A stretch of DNA of 64,000 bases, taken from assembly GCF_003045775.1 (NCBI RefSeq), contig NZ_PXNS01000006.1:62001-126000 (forward strand), written 5' to 3'. The position numbers were made by a program, and so were the translations under genes. Shown in pieces: positions 50,649-59,082 of this stretch. The DNA is from Halomonas litopenaei (GTDB lineage: Bacteria; Pseudomonadota; Gammaproteobacteria; Pseudomonadales; Halomonadaceae). How positions within the stretch are numbered: position 1 is the stretch's first letter; the number at the start of each line of letters is the position of its first letter. The notes beneath the pieces are model-generated. The model was given only the letters and a program-made list of their open reading frames with translations, had not been told where the DNA came from and made no database searches.

Positions 50649-51419
50649 ATGAACGCGAACTACAGCGGTGCCCTGGGCAAGGGCATGCAGAGGGGTGTCC
50701 TGGTCATGGCCGTCGCCCTGGCGGCAAGTGGCTGCGCCAGCAGCGGCGTATCCAGCGAGCCCAATCCAGCGGACCCCTGGGAGGGCTTCAATCGCAGGGT
50801 CTTCGCCTTCAACGATGTGCTGGATCGCTATGCACTCAAGCCTGCCGCCCAGGGTTATCGCTACGTGACCCCGGACCCGCTCGAGCGCGGTGTCAGCAAC
50901 TTCTTCGACAACCTCGGCGAAGTGCGCACGGTGTTCAACAGCCTGTTGCAGGGCAAGGGTGCCAATGCGGGCAACTCGAGCATGCGCTTTTTGATGAACA
51001 CCACCTTCGGTCTGGGTGGTCTTCTGGATCCGGCGACCCATGCCGGCTTTATCGCCGATGAGGAAGACTTTGGCCAGACCTTGGCTGCCTGGGGCGTGGG
51101 CGAGGGGCCCTTCGTGGTGCTGCCGTTCCTCGGCCCCAGCACAGTGCGTGACACCAGCGCCTTGCCGGTCGACTGGTACACCTACCCGCTGACCTACGTC
51201 GAGGACGACACCGTGCGCTACTCGCTGCGTGGTCTCGAGCTGCTCGACGCGCGTGCCAGCCTTCTCGATCAGGAGGATCTGATTCGCGGTGATCGCTACA
51301 GCTTCATTCGTGACGCCTGGCTACAGCGTCGTCGTTTCGAGGTCACCGATGGTGAGCTTGGTGACGACAGCTTTATCGACGATGGCTTTGACTACGACGA
51401 AGATGCCTTCGCCGAGTAA
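50649..51419 (+). CDS. mlaA: MlaA/VacJ outer-membrane lipoprotein
   Basis: A 256-residue lipoprotein of the Mla phospholipid-retrieval system. The lipobox LAASGC gives Cys29 as the acylated residue. The core motif DPWEGFNRRVFAFND is followed by YRYVTPDPLERGVSNFFDNL, NTTFGLGGLLDPA and GPFVVLPFLGPSTVRDT, all typical. The C-terminal 15 residues are strongly acidic. It removes misplaced phospholipids from the outer leaflet together with MlaC. The PP2C-phosphatase gene starts only 12 bases after its stop, so the genes are likely co-transcribed. Confidence 0.93.
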   Translation: MNANYSGALGKGMQRGVLVMAVALAASGCASSGVSSEPNPADPWEGFNRRVFAFNDVLDRYALKPAAQGYRYVTPDPLERGVSNFFDNLGEVRTVFNSLLQGKGANAGNSSMRFLMNTTFGLGGLLDPATHAGFIADEEDFGQTLAAWGVGEGPFVVLPFLGPSTVRDTSALPVDWYTYPLTYVEDDTVRYSLRGLELLDARASLLDQEDLIRGDRYSFIRDAWLQRRRFEVTDGELGDDSFIDDGFDYDEDAFAE

Positions 51420-51431
51420 GGTGGCATCTGC

Positions 51432-52625
51432 ATGCAAGCAGCCAAACCTCTGATCGGGGTAATCGACCACCCGGGCGAGCACCGCGACGCCCTGGTGGAC
51501 GCGATTGCTCGCGACGGACTTGCGGTCTTTGCCGCCGCCAGCGCCGATGAGCTTCCCGGCTCCACGGCGCTTGTGGTGGCACATTCGCTGGCGGTACCGA
51601 GTCGCGAGTGGATGGTGCTGGCCGAGCGCTGGCCCACCCTGGTGGTCAGCGAGGACCGGCGAGACGACGATCTGCTCAAGGCCGTTGACGCGGGCCTTGT
51701 CGACTACGTGATCGACCCCTTGCGCCATGCCCATCTGCTCAGGCGGATGATCCGGCGTGTGGTGGACGTCAATCGTCTGGCCCGGGAGCGTGAAGAGGAT
51801 CGAGCGCGACTGGAAGAGCTCAACGAGAGCCTGGAGACCCACCTGGCGATGCTCCGGCTCGACCAGCAGGCCGGCGGTCAGATCCAGCGTCGCATGCTGC
51901 CGCCGAGGCCGCAGCAACTGGGGGCGATCGGCTGTGACTACTGGCTTGCGCCCTCGTTGTATCTGTCAGGCGACTTTCTCGATATCCAGGCGTACAATGA
52001 GCGCTATACATTATTCTATTTCGCTGATGTGTCGGGCCACGGAGCCTCGTCCGCCTTCGTGACGGTGCTGCTCAAGTACCTGTTCAATCGCTGGCAAGGC
52101 GAGTGGGACGGTGAGGCACCCGAGGCATTGCCGCCGCGCTGGCTGTCCCAGTTGAATCGGGAGCTGCTGGACACGGGGATCGGCAAGCACGCCACCCTGT
52201 TCGTCGGCGTGATCGACCAGCAGAAGCGCTATCTGCACTATTCTCTCGGCGCGCAGCTGCCGATGCCGCTATTGAAGTCCGACGAGGGCGTCACCACGCT
52301 GGCGGGAGAGGGCATGCCGGTAGGCTTGTTTCCGGAGGTCAGTTATCCGGCACTGGGATGTGACTTGCCCGATGACTTTTCGCTCTGGCTCTGCTCCGAT
52401 GGGGTGCTGGAGTGCTTGCCGGGGGACAGTCTCGAGGCGCGCCTTGACGATCTCAGGCAGCGGGTCGAAGACAGTGATTCCCTGGATACGATGCGTCGGG
52501 GGCTGGCCCTGGGGGCGCTCTCCAGCGATGAAGAAGCGCTGGAGGACCCCACCTCGGGGCGCGAAGAGCTGCCCGACGACTTGACGATCATGTTGGTGAG
52601 CGGGTTTGGCGATGAAAGTGCATGA
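51432..52625 (+). CDS. Receiver-like plus PP2C (SpoIIE-type) phosphatase
   Basis: A 397-residue signalling protein. The N-terminal 115 residues are receiver-like but lack a clean set of phospho-acceptor acids (the first strand reads IGVIDHPGEH). A helical linker (about 116-155) leads to a PP2C-like domain with the metal Asp residues in SGDFLDIQ and FADVSGHGASSAF, a glycine-containing loop in LLDTGIGKHATLFVGVID, and the end LPDDLTIMLV. It should dephosphorylate the STAS protein encoded next, whose ATG overlaps its end by 14 bases. There is no attached HATPase kinase domain, unlike HsbR of Pseudomonas. Confidence 0.88.
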   Translation: MQAAKPLIGVIDHPGEHRDALVDAIARDGLAVFAAASADELPGSTALVVAHSLAVPSREWMVLAERWPTLVVSEDRRDDDLLKAVDAGLVDYVIDPLRHAHLLRRMIRRVVDVNRLAREREEDRARLEELNESLETHLAMLRLDQQAGGQIQRRMLPPRPQQLGAIGCDYWLAPSLYLSGDFLDIQAYNERYTLFYFADVSGHGASSAFVTVLLKYLFNRWQGEWDGEAPEALPPRWLSQLNRELLDTGIGKHATLFVGVIDQQKRYLHYSLGAQLPMPLLKSDEGVTTLAGEGMPVGLFPEVSYPALGCDLPDDFSLWLCSDGVLECLPGDSLEARLDDLRQRVEDSDSLDTMRRGLALGALSSDEEALEDPTSGREELPDDLTIMLVSGFGDESA

Positions 52626-53121
52626 AGGTCGACTGAAGGCGGCATTCGAGGCCGGTGTGTTCGTCCTGAAGCTATGTGGCGACGTGCGCCTGACCCTGTG
52701 TGCCACCCTGGATCTCCAGGCCCAGCAACTGGCCGACACGCCGGGACTCAAGGCGGTGATGATCGACCTGCGCGAGGCCAGCAACGTCGATTCCACGGCG
52801 CTTGGCTTCCTGGCCAAGGTGGCCATGGCGCTGCGCGGCAAGCTCGAGCAGGCGCCGACCATCGTGGCCGACAATCCCGACGTCAAGCGGATGCTCGAGG
52901 TGATGGGCTTTGGCGCTTTCTTTACCTTGCTGGAGCGGCCCATCGCCGAGGTCGACGACTTCGAGGAGCTCCCCGAAGTGCCCGCCGATGAAGAGGGGCT
53001 GCGGGAGCGCATCCTCGAAGCGCATCGTATCCTGATGCGCATGAACGAGCATAACCACGAACAGTTCCAGCCGCTGGTCGAGATGCTCGAGGCCCAGAAC
53101 GACGCTTCGCACAAGGCCTGA
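52612..53121 (+). CDS. STAS-domain anti-sigma-factor antagonist
   Basis: A 169-residue protein with an N-terminal STAS domain (residues 1-105). The predicted phosphorylatable Ser61 lies in EASNVDSTALGFLAK, the equivalent of the SpoIIAA serine. The C-terminal part is helical and acidic. Its start (ATG 52612) is inside the PP2C gene, so the two are made together, and the phosphatase should activate it by removing phosphate. A kinase/anti-sigma partner is not in the window. Its transcript ends at a perfect palindrome at 53254. The order mlaA - phosphatase - STAS - tal matches what I recall of the Pseudomonas PA2800-PA2796 region. Confidence 0.87.
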   Translation: MKVHEGRLKAAFEAGVFVLKLCGDVRLTLCATLDLQAQQLADTPGLKAVMIDLREASNVDSTALGFLAKVAMALRGKLEQAPTIVADNPDVKRMLEVMGFGAFFTLLERPIAEVDDFEELPEVPADEEGLRERILEAHRILMRMNEHNHEQFQPLVEMLEAQNDASHKA

Positions 53122-53253
53122 TCCTGCCCTTGCCGGGCCTGACGTCGACGCGCCGAAGGCGTGTTCAGCAGAAGGCGCCGAAGGCGTAGAAAATGGCGAA
53201 CTCCGAAAGCGGAAAGCGGTGTCAGATCGCCGCAAGCTGGCAACCGCATAATG

Positions 53254-53283
53254 CAAGAGGGCGATCCATGGATCGCCCTCTTG
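53254..53283. terminator. Palindromic terminator between the STAS gene and tal
   Basis: CAAGAGGGCGATC (53254-53266) pairs perfectly with GATCGCCCTCTTG (53271-53283) around CATG, serving both converging genes. Confidence 0.8.
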
Positions 53284-53331
53284 ATCATCTGCAGCCAGGC
53301 CCAGCAAGGCTTGCCGGTGGTGCGCTCGTGA

Positions 53332-54270
53332 TCATCCCTGGCGCAGTTCGGTCAGCAGGGTTTCCAGCTTGCGCTGATCGGCCATGAACTTACGGATGCC
53401 TTCGGCCAGTTTTTCGGTGGCCATGGCGTCTTCGTTCATGGCCCAGCGGAAGTCGTCTTCGGTCTGGGGCTCCGGTGCGCTGGTCTCGGCGTCGCTGCGC
53501 ACGAGGCGGCGTTCGAGAGCGCCTTGCTGACCGTGCAATTCCTCGAGCAGTGCCGGCGAGATGGTCAGACGATCGCAGCCGGCCAGCGCCTTGACCTCGT
53601 CGGTGTTGCGGAAGCTCGCGCCCATCACGATGGTCGAGTAGCCGTGGCCCTTGTAGTGGTCGTAGATGCGCTTGACCGATTGCACGCCGGGATCGTTGTC
53701 GCCGCTGAAGTCGGCCTCCGGCTGCTGGGCCTTGTGCCAGTCGAGGATGCGGCCGACGAAGGGCGAGATCAGCGTGACCCCGGCATCGGCGCAGGCCTGA
53801 GCCTGGGCGAAGCTGAACAGCAGCGTCAGATTGGTGCGGATGCCTTCTCGCTCCAGCGTCTTGGCGGCACGAATGCCTTCCCAGGTGGACGCCACCTTGA
53901 TCAGGATGCGCTCGGCGCCGACGCCTTTGCGGGCATAGCGCTCGATCAGTGAATGGGCGCGGGCCAGGGTACCTTCGGTATCGAACGATAGCCGTGCGCT
54001 GACCTCGGTCGACACATAGCCAGGCACCAGCTCGCTGATCTCGCTGCCGATGTCCACCGCCACGGCATCGAGGGCGTCATCGATGTCGTTGGCCTCCTTG
54101 GCAATGGCGGCCAGGCGGGCGCGACGATCGGCGTGGCTGGCGGCCTGCAGGATCAGCGACGGGTTGGTGGTGGCGTCGGTGGGCTGGAAGCGACGAATGG
54201 CGTCCAGGTCGCCGGTGTCGGCGACCACCGTGGTCATCGCCTTCAGTTGGGTCAGCAGATCGTCTGCCAT
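53332..54270 (-). CDS. tal: Transaldolase
   Basis: A 312-residue class I aldolase of the non-oxidative pentose-phosphate pathway, TalB type. Landmarks are TTNPSLIL near the N-terminus, the Asp in AVDIGSEI, the Schiff-base Lys125 in [30 protein letters not shown] and [12 protein letters not shown]. The start at 54270 ([10 protein letters not shown]) is the family start; open frame continues upstream. It is convergent with the STAS gene. Confidence 0.93.
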   Translation of the reverse strand: MADDLLTQLKAMTTVVADTGDLDAIRRFQPTDATTNPSLILQAASHADRRARLAAIAKEANDIDDALDAVAVDIGSEISELVPGYVSTEVSARLSFDTEGTLARAHSLIERYARKGVGAERILIKVASTWEGIRAAKTLEREGIRTNLTLLFSFAQAQACADAGVTLISPFVGRILDWHKAQQPEADFSGDNDPGVQSVKRIYDHYKGHGYSTIVMGASFRNTDEVKALAGCDRLTISPALLEELHGQQGALERRLVRSDAETSAPEPQTEDDFRWAMNEDAMATEKLAEGIRKFMADQRKLETLLTELRQG

Positions 54271-54402
54271 GTGGCAATCTCCGTAGATGGGCGGTGGTGA
54301 GCTGGACCTACTGTACCAAGGCGTCGATGTGGACAACAGCCGCAGCGGCGTCACGATCAACCCGATGACAATTTTTCAAACCTTGTTCTTCATGGAGCGC
54401 CT

Positions 54403-55602
54403 GTGTCCCTGAATGCCCGGCGTGTCGCCCTGCTGGTGGCCGCCAATACCGCCCTTGCCCCCTTCGCCATCGACGCCTATCTGCCGGCCATGCCGGCGCT
54501 GGCCGAGTCGGTGGGGGCCAGTGTTCATCACACCGAGCTTTCACTCAGCGTGTTCATGGTCGGCTTTGCCGTGGGCCAGCTCACCTGCGGGCCGCTTTCC
54601 GATCGCATCGGACGCAAGCCGGTGCTGCTGGCCGGACAGATCCTGTTCTTGATCGCCAGTCTGGTGATCGTCAGCGTCGATTCGTTGACGGAGCTTCTGG
54701 TCTGGCGCTTTGTCCAGGCGCTGGGCGGCGGCGCCTGCGTGGTCAATTCCGCAGCCATCGTGCGCGACTGTTTCAGTGGCCGCGAGGCGGCCAAGGTCAT
54801 GTCGACCATGGCGATGATCCTGATGCTGGCGCCGCTGGTGGCGCCGATGGTCGGCAGCCTGCTGCTGTACCTGGCCGACTGGTGGCTGATCTTCGTCTTC
54901 CTGGCTGTCTATGCCGCCTTCCTGATGTGGCTGCTCGGGGCCTTTCTGCCGGAGACCCGGCCAGCAGGGGCACCGGTGGCCTCGCCCCGTCAGGTGCTGC
55001 GCAACTACGCAAGTGTGCTGACCGACCGTCAGGCCATGGGCTACATCCTGGCGGTGGCGGCGTCCTTCGCCGGCATCTTTGCCTTCGTCACCTCGTCGCC
55101 GTTTCTCTACATGCAGCACTACGGGCTGTCGCCGGCGGCCTATCCCTTCGTCTTTGGTGCCAATGTGGTGGTGATGGCGCTGTCCAACCGGGTCAATATT
55201 CGCCTGCTGCGTCGGCGTACACCCCAGCAGAACCTGCGCCTTGGTCTCGCCATTCAGCTGGTCGCCGCCGGCGGCCTGCTGGTGGTAGTGGCCACGGGGA
55301 CGGACTCGCTGTTCACGGTGGTGCCTCTGGTGATGGCGTTTCTGGGCGTGGTGGGTCTGATCTCGCCCAACGCCATTTCGTCGCTGCTGGAGCGTTTCAG
55401 TCATATGAGCGCTACCGCCACGGCGCTGCTCGGCAGTATCCAGTTCAGCAGTGCAGCACTGTCCGGTGCCCTGGTCACCGCCTTTGAAATCGACTCTGCC
55501 TGGCCCATGGTGATCGCCATGGTCACGGTGGCGTTGATCGGCAACGTCGGCCTGCGCGTGCTCGCCGGACGTCCGCCTCGGGTCGAGGAGGCGGCGTCAT
55601 GA
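54403..55602 (+). CDS. Bcr/CflA-family drug-resistance MFS transporter
   Basis: A 399-residue inner-membrane exporter with twelve hydrophobic segments and the MFS loop GPLSDRIGRKPVLLAG. The helix-1 motif APFAIDAYLPAMPALAE and VNSAAIVRDCFSGREAAKVMS are characteristic of Bcr/CflA proteins that expel bicyclomycin, sulfonamides or other compounds in exchange for protons. It starts at GTG 54403 with GGAG five bases upstream. Its stop overlaps the next gene's ATG (ATGA at 55599), so it is coupled to the TauE/SafE exporter. Confidence 0.9.
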   Translation: MSLNARRVALLVAANTALAPFAIDAYLPAMPALAESVGASVHHTELSLSVFMVGFAVGQLTCGPLSDRIGRKPVLLAGQILFLIASLVIVSVDSLTELLVWRFVQALGGGACVVNSAAIVRDCFSGREAAKVMSTMAMILMLAPLVAPMVGSLLLYLADWWLIFVFLAVYAAFLMWLLGAFLPETRPAGAPVASPRQVLRNYASVLTDRQAMGYILAVAASFAGIFAFVTSSPFLYMQHYGLSPAAYPFVFGANVVVMALSNRVNIRLLRRRTPQQNLRLGLAIQLVAAGGLLVVVATGTDSLFTVVPLVMAFLGVVGLISPNAISSLLERFSHMSATATALLGSIQFSSAALSGALVTAFEIDSAWPMVIAMVTVALIGNVGLRVLAGRPPRVEEAAS

Positions 55603-56369
55603 TGGCGTCGTTGCTGGCCGCAGTGCAGGACTGCGCAAGGGAGTGGTGGGTGCTCAGCGAGCTGACCCTCGGCTCGTGGCTGTGGGTGGGGGCAGTACTG
55701 GCGTTGGGGACCTTCGTCCAGCGTACCACCGGCTTCGGCATGGCGGTGGTGGGGGCGCCACTGATCCTGTTGAAGGCGCCGTCCCTGGTGCCGGTGGTGC
55801 TGGTGGTCTACGGCTTTCTGGTGTCCTGTCTGGTGGTACGCCGCTATCGCCGGGAAGTCGCCATGACCGATATCTCCATGGCCCTGGTGGGCAAGGTGCC
55901 GGGAACCCTGCTCGGGGTCTGGCTGTTGCTGGTGGCACCCATGGCGACGCTGGAGGTGATGATCGCCAGCATCGTGCTGTTTGCGGTGGTGGTGACGCTG
56001 TTCAAGCTGCGCCTGCCGGTCAACCGCTCGTCACTGTTTGGTGCTGGTTTTCTGTCGGGAGTGTTCGGTGCCGTGGCGGCGATCGGCGGACCGCCCATCG
56101 TGCTGCTGATGCACGGCATGCCGATGGACCGCCTGCGGGGCAACCTGGCGGCGTTCTTTCTTATCTCGTCGTTGATGACCCTGGCGAGCCTGGCCGCCGT
56201 GGGCAGGGTGCCGCTGTGGCTGTTGGGCGTGAGCCTCAGTTTCATGCCCATGGTGGTGGCGGGCCACGCCCTAGGGGCGGTGCTGGCGCCGAAGTTGCCT
56301 CGGCGACTGTTGCAGGCGGCGTCCTTGACCCTGTGCGCCGCGGCGGCATTGGGGCTATTGATCAGCTGA
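55599..56369 (+). CDS. TauE/SafE-family membrane exporter
   Basis: A 256-residue protein with about eight hydrophobic segments in two repeats. The first carries RTTGFGMAVVGAPLILL and the second FGAVAAIGGPPIVLLMH, the duplicated G-x-G(P) motif of the TauE/SafE (DUF81) family, thought to export sulfite, sulfoacetate or related anions. It overlaps the Bcr/CflA gene by four bases, suggesting a shared efflux unit, though no common substrate is evident. A strong terminator follows. Confidence 0.87.
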   Translation: MMASLLAAVQDCAREWWVLSELTLGSWLWVGAVLALGTFVQRTTGFGMAVVGAPLILLKAPSLVPVVLVVYGFLVSCLVVRRYRREVAMTDISMALVGKVPGTLLGVWLLLVAPMATLEVMIASIVLFAVVVTLFKLRLPVNRSSLFGAGFLSGVFGAVAAIGGPPIVLLMHGMPMDRLRGNLAAFFLISSLMTLASLAAVGRVPLWLLGVSLSFMPMVVAGHALGAVLAPKLPRRLLQAASLTLCAAAALGLLIS

Positions 56370-56411
56370 CCTGGTTGTTTCATGTCGTCGCTATCGCAGC
56401 GACACCAGATT

Positions 56412-56445
56412 GGCCGTCCGGCGCAAAGCCGGGCGGCCTTTTTTT
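56412..56445 (+). terminator. Intrinsic terminator after tauE-like gene
   Basis: GGCCGTCCGGC (56412-56422) pairs with GCCGGGCGGCC (56428-56438), with one G-T pair and a GCAAA loop, followed by seven Ts. Confidence 0.9.
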
Positions 56446-56514
56446 GCGGCAGCTTCTTTTGTGTCCGCTCAGGTTGCCGTCGGCTGTAAAAGCGTGGCGA
56501 TGACCGGGGTCGCG

Positions 56515-56542
56515 GTGACAGGGCCGTGACGCTGTCATGACA
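56515..56542. promoter_or_regulatory. Second, inverted PhoB-like repeat set
   Basis: The hexamers GTGACA (56515), GTGACG (56526) and ATGACA (56537) are exactly 11 bases apart on the plus strand, the PhoB spacing, in reverse orientation (TGTCAT-like on the minus strand). It lies 68 bases upstream of the main Pho box. It could be an extra PhoB-binding array. Confidence 0.4.
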
Positions 56543-56609
56543 TGGCCGGGCAGGAGGAGGGGCAGGGGGGAAACGTAAGAGGTATCGGGAAGGCGTCAAC
56601 CGGAGTGCA

Positions 56610-56627
56610 CTGTCATGAAGCTGTCAT
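56610..56627 (+). promoter_or_regulatory. Pho box upstream of pstS
   Basis: CTGTCAT-GAAG-CTGTCAT (56610-56616 and 56621-56627) is a perfect pair of PhoB half-sites with the four-base spacer, 11 bases apart. A weaker third unit CTGCGGC starts at 56632. CATTGT about 11 bases further could be the -10 element. Phosphate limitation should therefore induce pstSCAB through PhoB. Confidence 0.88.
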
Positions 56628-56687
56628 TTTTCTGCGGCATTGTGTGTTTCGCGAAGGTTGACCATCTCATCATCAGGAGCTTTCTCC

Positions 56688-57701
56688 ATGAACCGCATCC
56701 TCAAGACCACCGCTATCGCCGCCGCCGTCATGGGCGTGGTGGGTGTCGCTCAAGCCCGCGATCAAGTCCGTATCGTTGGTTCCAGCACCGTCTACCCGTT
56801 CTCGAGCTACGTGGCCGAAGAGTTCGGTGCCACCACCGACTTCCCGACGCCGGTCATCGAGTCCACCGGTTCCGGTGGCGGCATGAAGCTGTTCTGCTCC
56901 GGTCTGGGTGACGATACCCCGGACATCACCAACGCCTCGCGTCGCATGAAGACTTCCGAGTTCGAGACCTGTGAAGCCAACGGTGTGACCGACATCACCG
57001 AAGCCTTCATCGGCTATGACGGCATCGCCTTCGCCCAGTCCGGCGACAACGAGGCGATGGACGTCACCCGCGAGCAGATCTTCCTGGCGCTGGCCGCCAA
57101 GGTGCCGGTCGATGGTGAGCTGGTCGACAACCCCTACACCAAGTGGAGCGACATCGATTCCTCGCTGCCGGATCGCGAGATCGCCGTCTACGGACCGCCC
57201 ACCACCTCCGGTACCCGTGATGCCTTCGCTGAGCTCGTGATGGAAGCCGTTTCCGAGGACATGGAGGCCTACGGCGGTGAAGGTTACACCGACGTGCGCG
57301 CCGACGGTGCCTTCATCGACGCCGGCGAGAACGACAACCTGATCGTTCAGCGCCTGGCCGAGAACACCGATGCCTTCGGCATCTTCGGCTACTCCTTCCT
57401 GGAAGAGAACTCCGACACCCTGATCGGCTCCAGCATCGACGGCGTCGAGCCGACTCCGGACGCCATCGGCAGCGGTGAGTACCCGGTGTCTCGCTCCATG
57501 TTCTTCTACGTGAAGAACCAGCACGCCGAAGACGTGCCGGCCATGTACGAGTACGCCAACATGTTCATGAGCGAGCAGATGGTCGGTGACCTCGGCTACC
57601 TCAAGGGCATCGGCCTGATCCCGGCGCCGGAAGACGAGCGCGCCGAGGCTCGTAGTGCCGTCGAGAACCACGAGACCCTCGAGCTGGCCGACCTGAAGTA
57701 A
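56688..57701 (+). CDS. pstS: Phosphate ABC transporter substrate-binding protein
   Basis: A 337-residue periplasmic protein with a cleavable signal peptide (ILKTTAIAAAVMGVVGVAQA). Phosphate-contact motifs are IVGSSTVYPFSSYVAEEF, ESTGSGGGMKLFCSGLGDD, DITNASRRMKTSE and PPTTSGTRDAF. It is of the Pseudomonas/marine-type PstS rather than E. coli PstS. The ATG at 56688 has AGGAG 8 bases upstream. First gene of the operon under the Pho box. Confidence 0.93.
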   Translation: MNRILKTTAIAAAVMGVVGVAQARDQVRIVGSSTVYPFSSYVAEEFGATTDFPTPVIESTGSGGGMKLFCSGLGDDTPDITNASRRMKTSEFETCEANGVTDITEAFIGYDGIAFAQSGDNEAMDVTREQIFLALAAKVPVDGELVDNPYTKWSDIDSSLPDREIAVYGPPTTSGTRDAFAELVMEAVSEDMEAYGGEGYTDVRADGAFIDAGENDNLIVQRLAENTDAFGIFGYSFLEENSDTLIGSSIDGVEPTPDAIGSGEYPVSRSMFFYVKNQHAEDVPAMYEYANMFMSEQMVGDLGYLKGIGLIPAPEDERAEARSAVENHETLELADLK

Positions 57702-57807
57702 GGGACACGGTCCTGATCACGCCGGCCGGCATCCTGCAACGGGTGTCGGCCGGTACACGTTCCGGCAAGCCCATGCTTGCTTGAGCACAGAACCCCGAGA
57801 GACACCC

Positions 57808-59064
57808 ATGCAGACCAATCAACTCCTGGCGATGTTCAGCGGCTCGCTGCTTCTGCTCGGTCTGATCGCCTTCTTCCTGGCCCGCGGCAAGGCCGCCAGA
57901 GTCCGAGCCTCCGGCACCTCCATGTACGCCCAACCCGATCAGTACGGCTGGTTCACCGTCATGTCCACGGCGGGTCCTGCGCTGGTGGTCGGTGCCGTGG
58001 GTAGCTTCATCATGCTGCTCGTGGGTGCCGAGATTCCGCCGCTGCTGCTGCTGGCCAGTTGCCTGGTCATCGCCTGCATCGGCCTGGTGCTGGGCGTGGC
58101 GATGGTGCGTCCCGACTTCCACGCGCGTCAGGCGATCGAGCGGGTCATCCGCTTCTTTCTCGCCGGCGCGGCCCTGATCTCCATCTTCACCACCCTGGGG
58201 ATCCTGCTGTCCATCGTCTTCGAGGCGATCCGTTTCTTCCAGATGCAGAGCTTCTGGGACTTTATCACCGGCACCACCTGGAACCCGGGTGCCAGCTTCC
58301 TCGAGGCCGCCGGTCGCGCCGAGGAAGGGGCCAGTGCCGCCAAGTTCGGTTCGGTGCCGCTGTTCGCCGGTACCTTCATGATCACCTTCATCGCCATGCT
58401 GGTGGCGATTCCGATCGGTCTGCTGGCGGCCATCTACATGGCCGAGTTCGCGCCGCCCAAGGTGCGTACCATCGCCAAGCCGGTGCTCGAGGTGCTGGCC
58501 GGCATTCCGACCGTGGTCTACGGCTTCTTTGCCGCCATCACGGTGGCGCCGATCATCGTTGCCGTGGCCGGGTTCTTCGGTCTCGAGGCCTCGTTCAACA
58601 ACGCCCTGGCCCCGGGCATCGTCATGGGCATCATGATCATTCCGTTCATCTCCTCGCTGTCCGATGACGTCATCAACTCGGTGCCCAACAGCATGCGCGA
58701 AGGTTCGCTGGCGCTGGGCCTGACCAAGGGCGAGATGATTCGCGACATCGTGGTGCCGGCAGCCCTGCCGGGCATCATCTCGGCCTCGTTGCTGGCGGTG
58801 TCCCGGGCGCTGGGCGAGACCATGATCGTGGTGATGGCGGCAGGCATGCGCCCCAACCTGACCTTCAATCCGCTGGAAGACATGACCACCGTGACCGTGC
58901 GCATCGTCGCCGCGCTGACCGGAGACCAGGAATTCGCCAGTGCCGAGACGCTGTCGGCGTTCGCACTCGGACTGATGCTGTTCGTGGTGACCCTGAGCCT
59001 GAATCTGGTGTCGGTGATCATGATCCGTCGCTTCCGCGAAAAGTATCGCGTCAACAACCTGTAA
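57808..59064 (+). CDS. pstC: Phosphate ABC transporter permease PstC
   Basis: A 418-residue permease, larger than E. coli PstC (319) because of an N-terminal extension with three extra membrane segments (about residues 5-25, 48-68 and 72-92). The conserved permease loop is EGSLALGLTKGEMIRDIVVP, followed by ALGETMIVVMAAG. The enlarged form is known in Vibrio and Pseudomonas. With PstA it forms the membrane channel. The start at ATG 57808 is chosen over an upstream TTG at 57781. Confidence 0.92.
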   Translation: MQTNQLLAMFSGSLLLLGLIAFFLARGKAARVRASGTSMYAQPDQYGWFTVMSTAGPALVVGAVGSFIMLLVGAEIPPLLLLASCLVIACIGLVLGVAMVRPDFHARQAIERVIRFFLAGAALISIFTTLGILLSIVFEAIRFFQMQSFWDFITGTTWNPGASFLEAAGRAEEGASAAKFGSVPLFAGTFMITFIAMLVAIPIGLLAAIYMAEFAPPKVRTIAKPVLEVLAGIPTVVYGFFAAITVAPIIVAVAGFFGLEASFNNALAPGIVMGIMIIPFISSLSDDVINSVPNSMREGSLALGLTKGEMIRDIVVPAALPGIISASLLAVSRALGETMIVVMAAGMRPNLTFNPLEDMTTVTVRIVAALTGDQEFASAETLSAFALGLMLFVVTLSLNLVSVIMIRRFREKYRVNNL

Positions 59065-59082
59065 GCCGTGGAGCCAAAGCCA

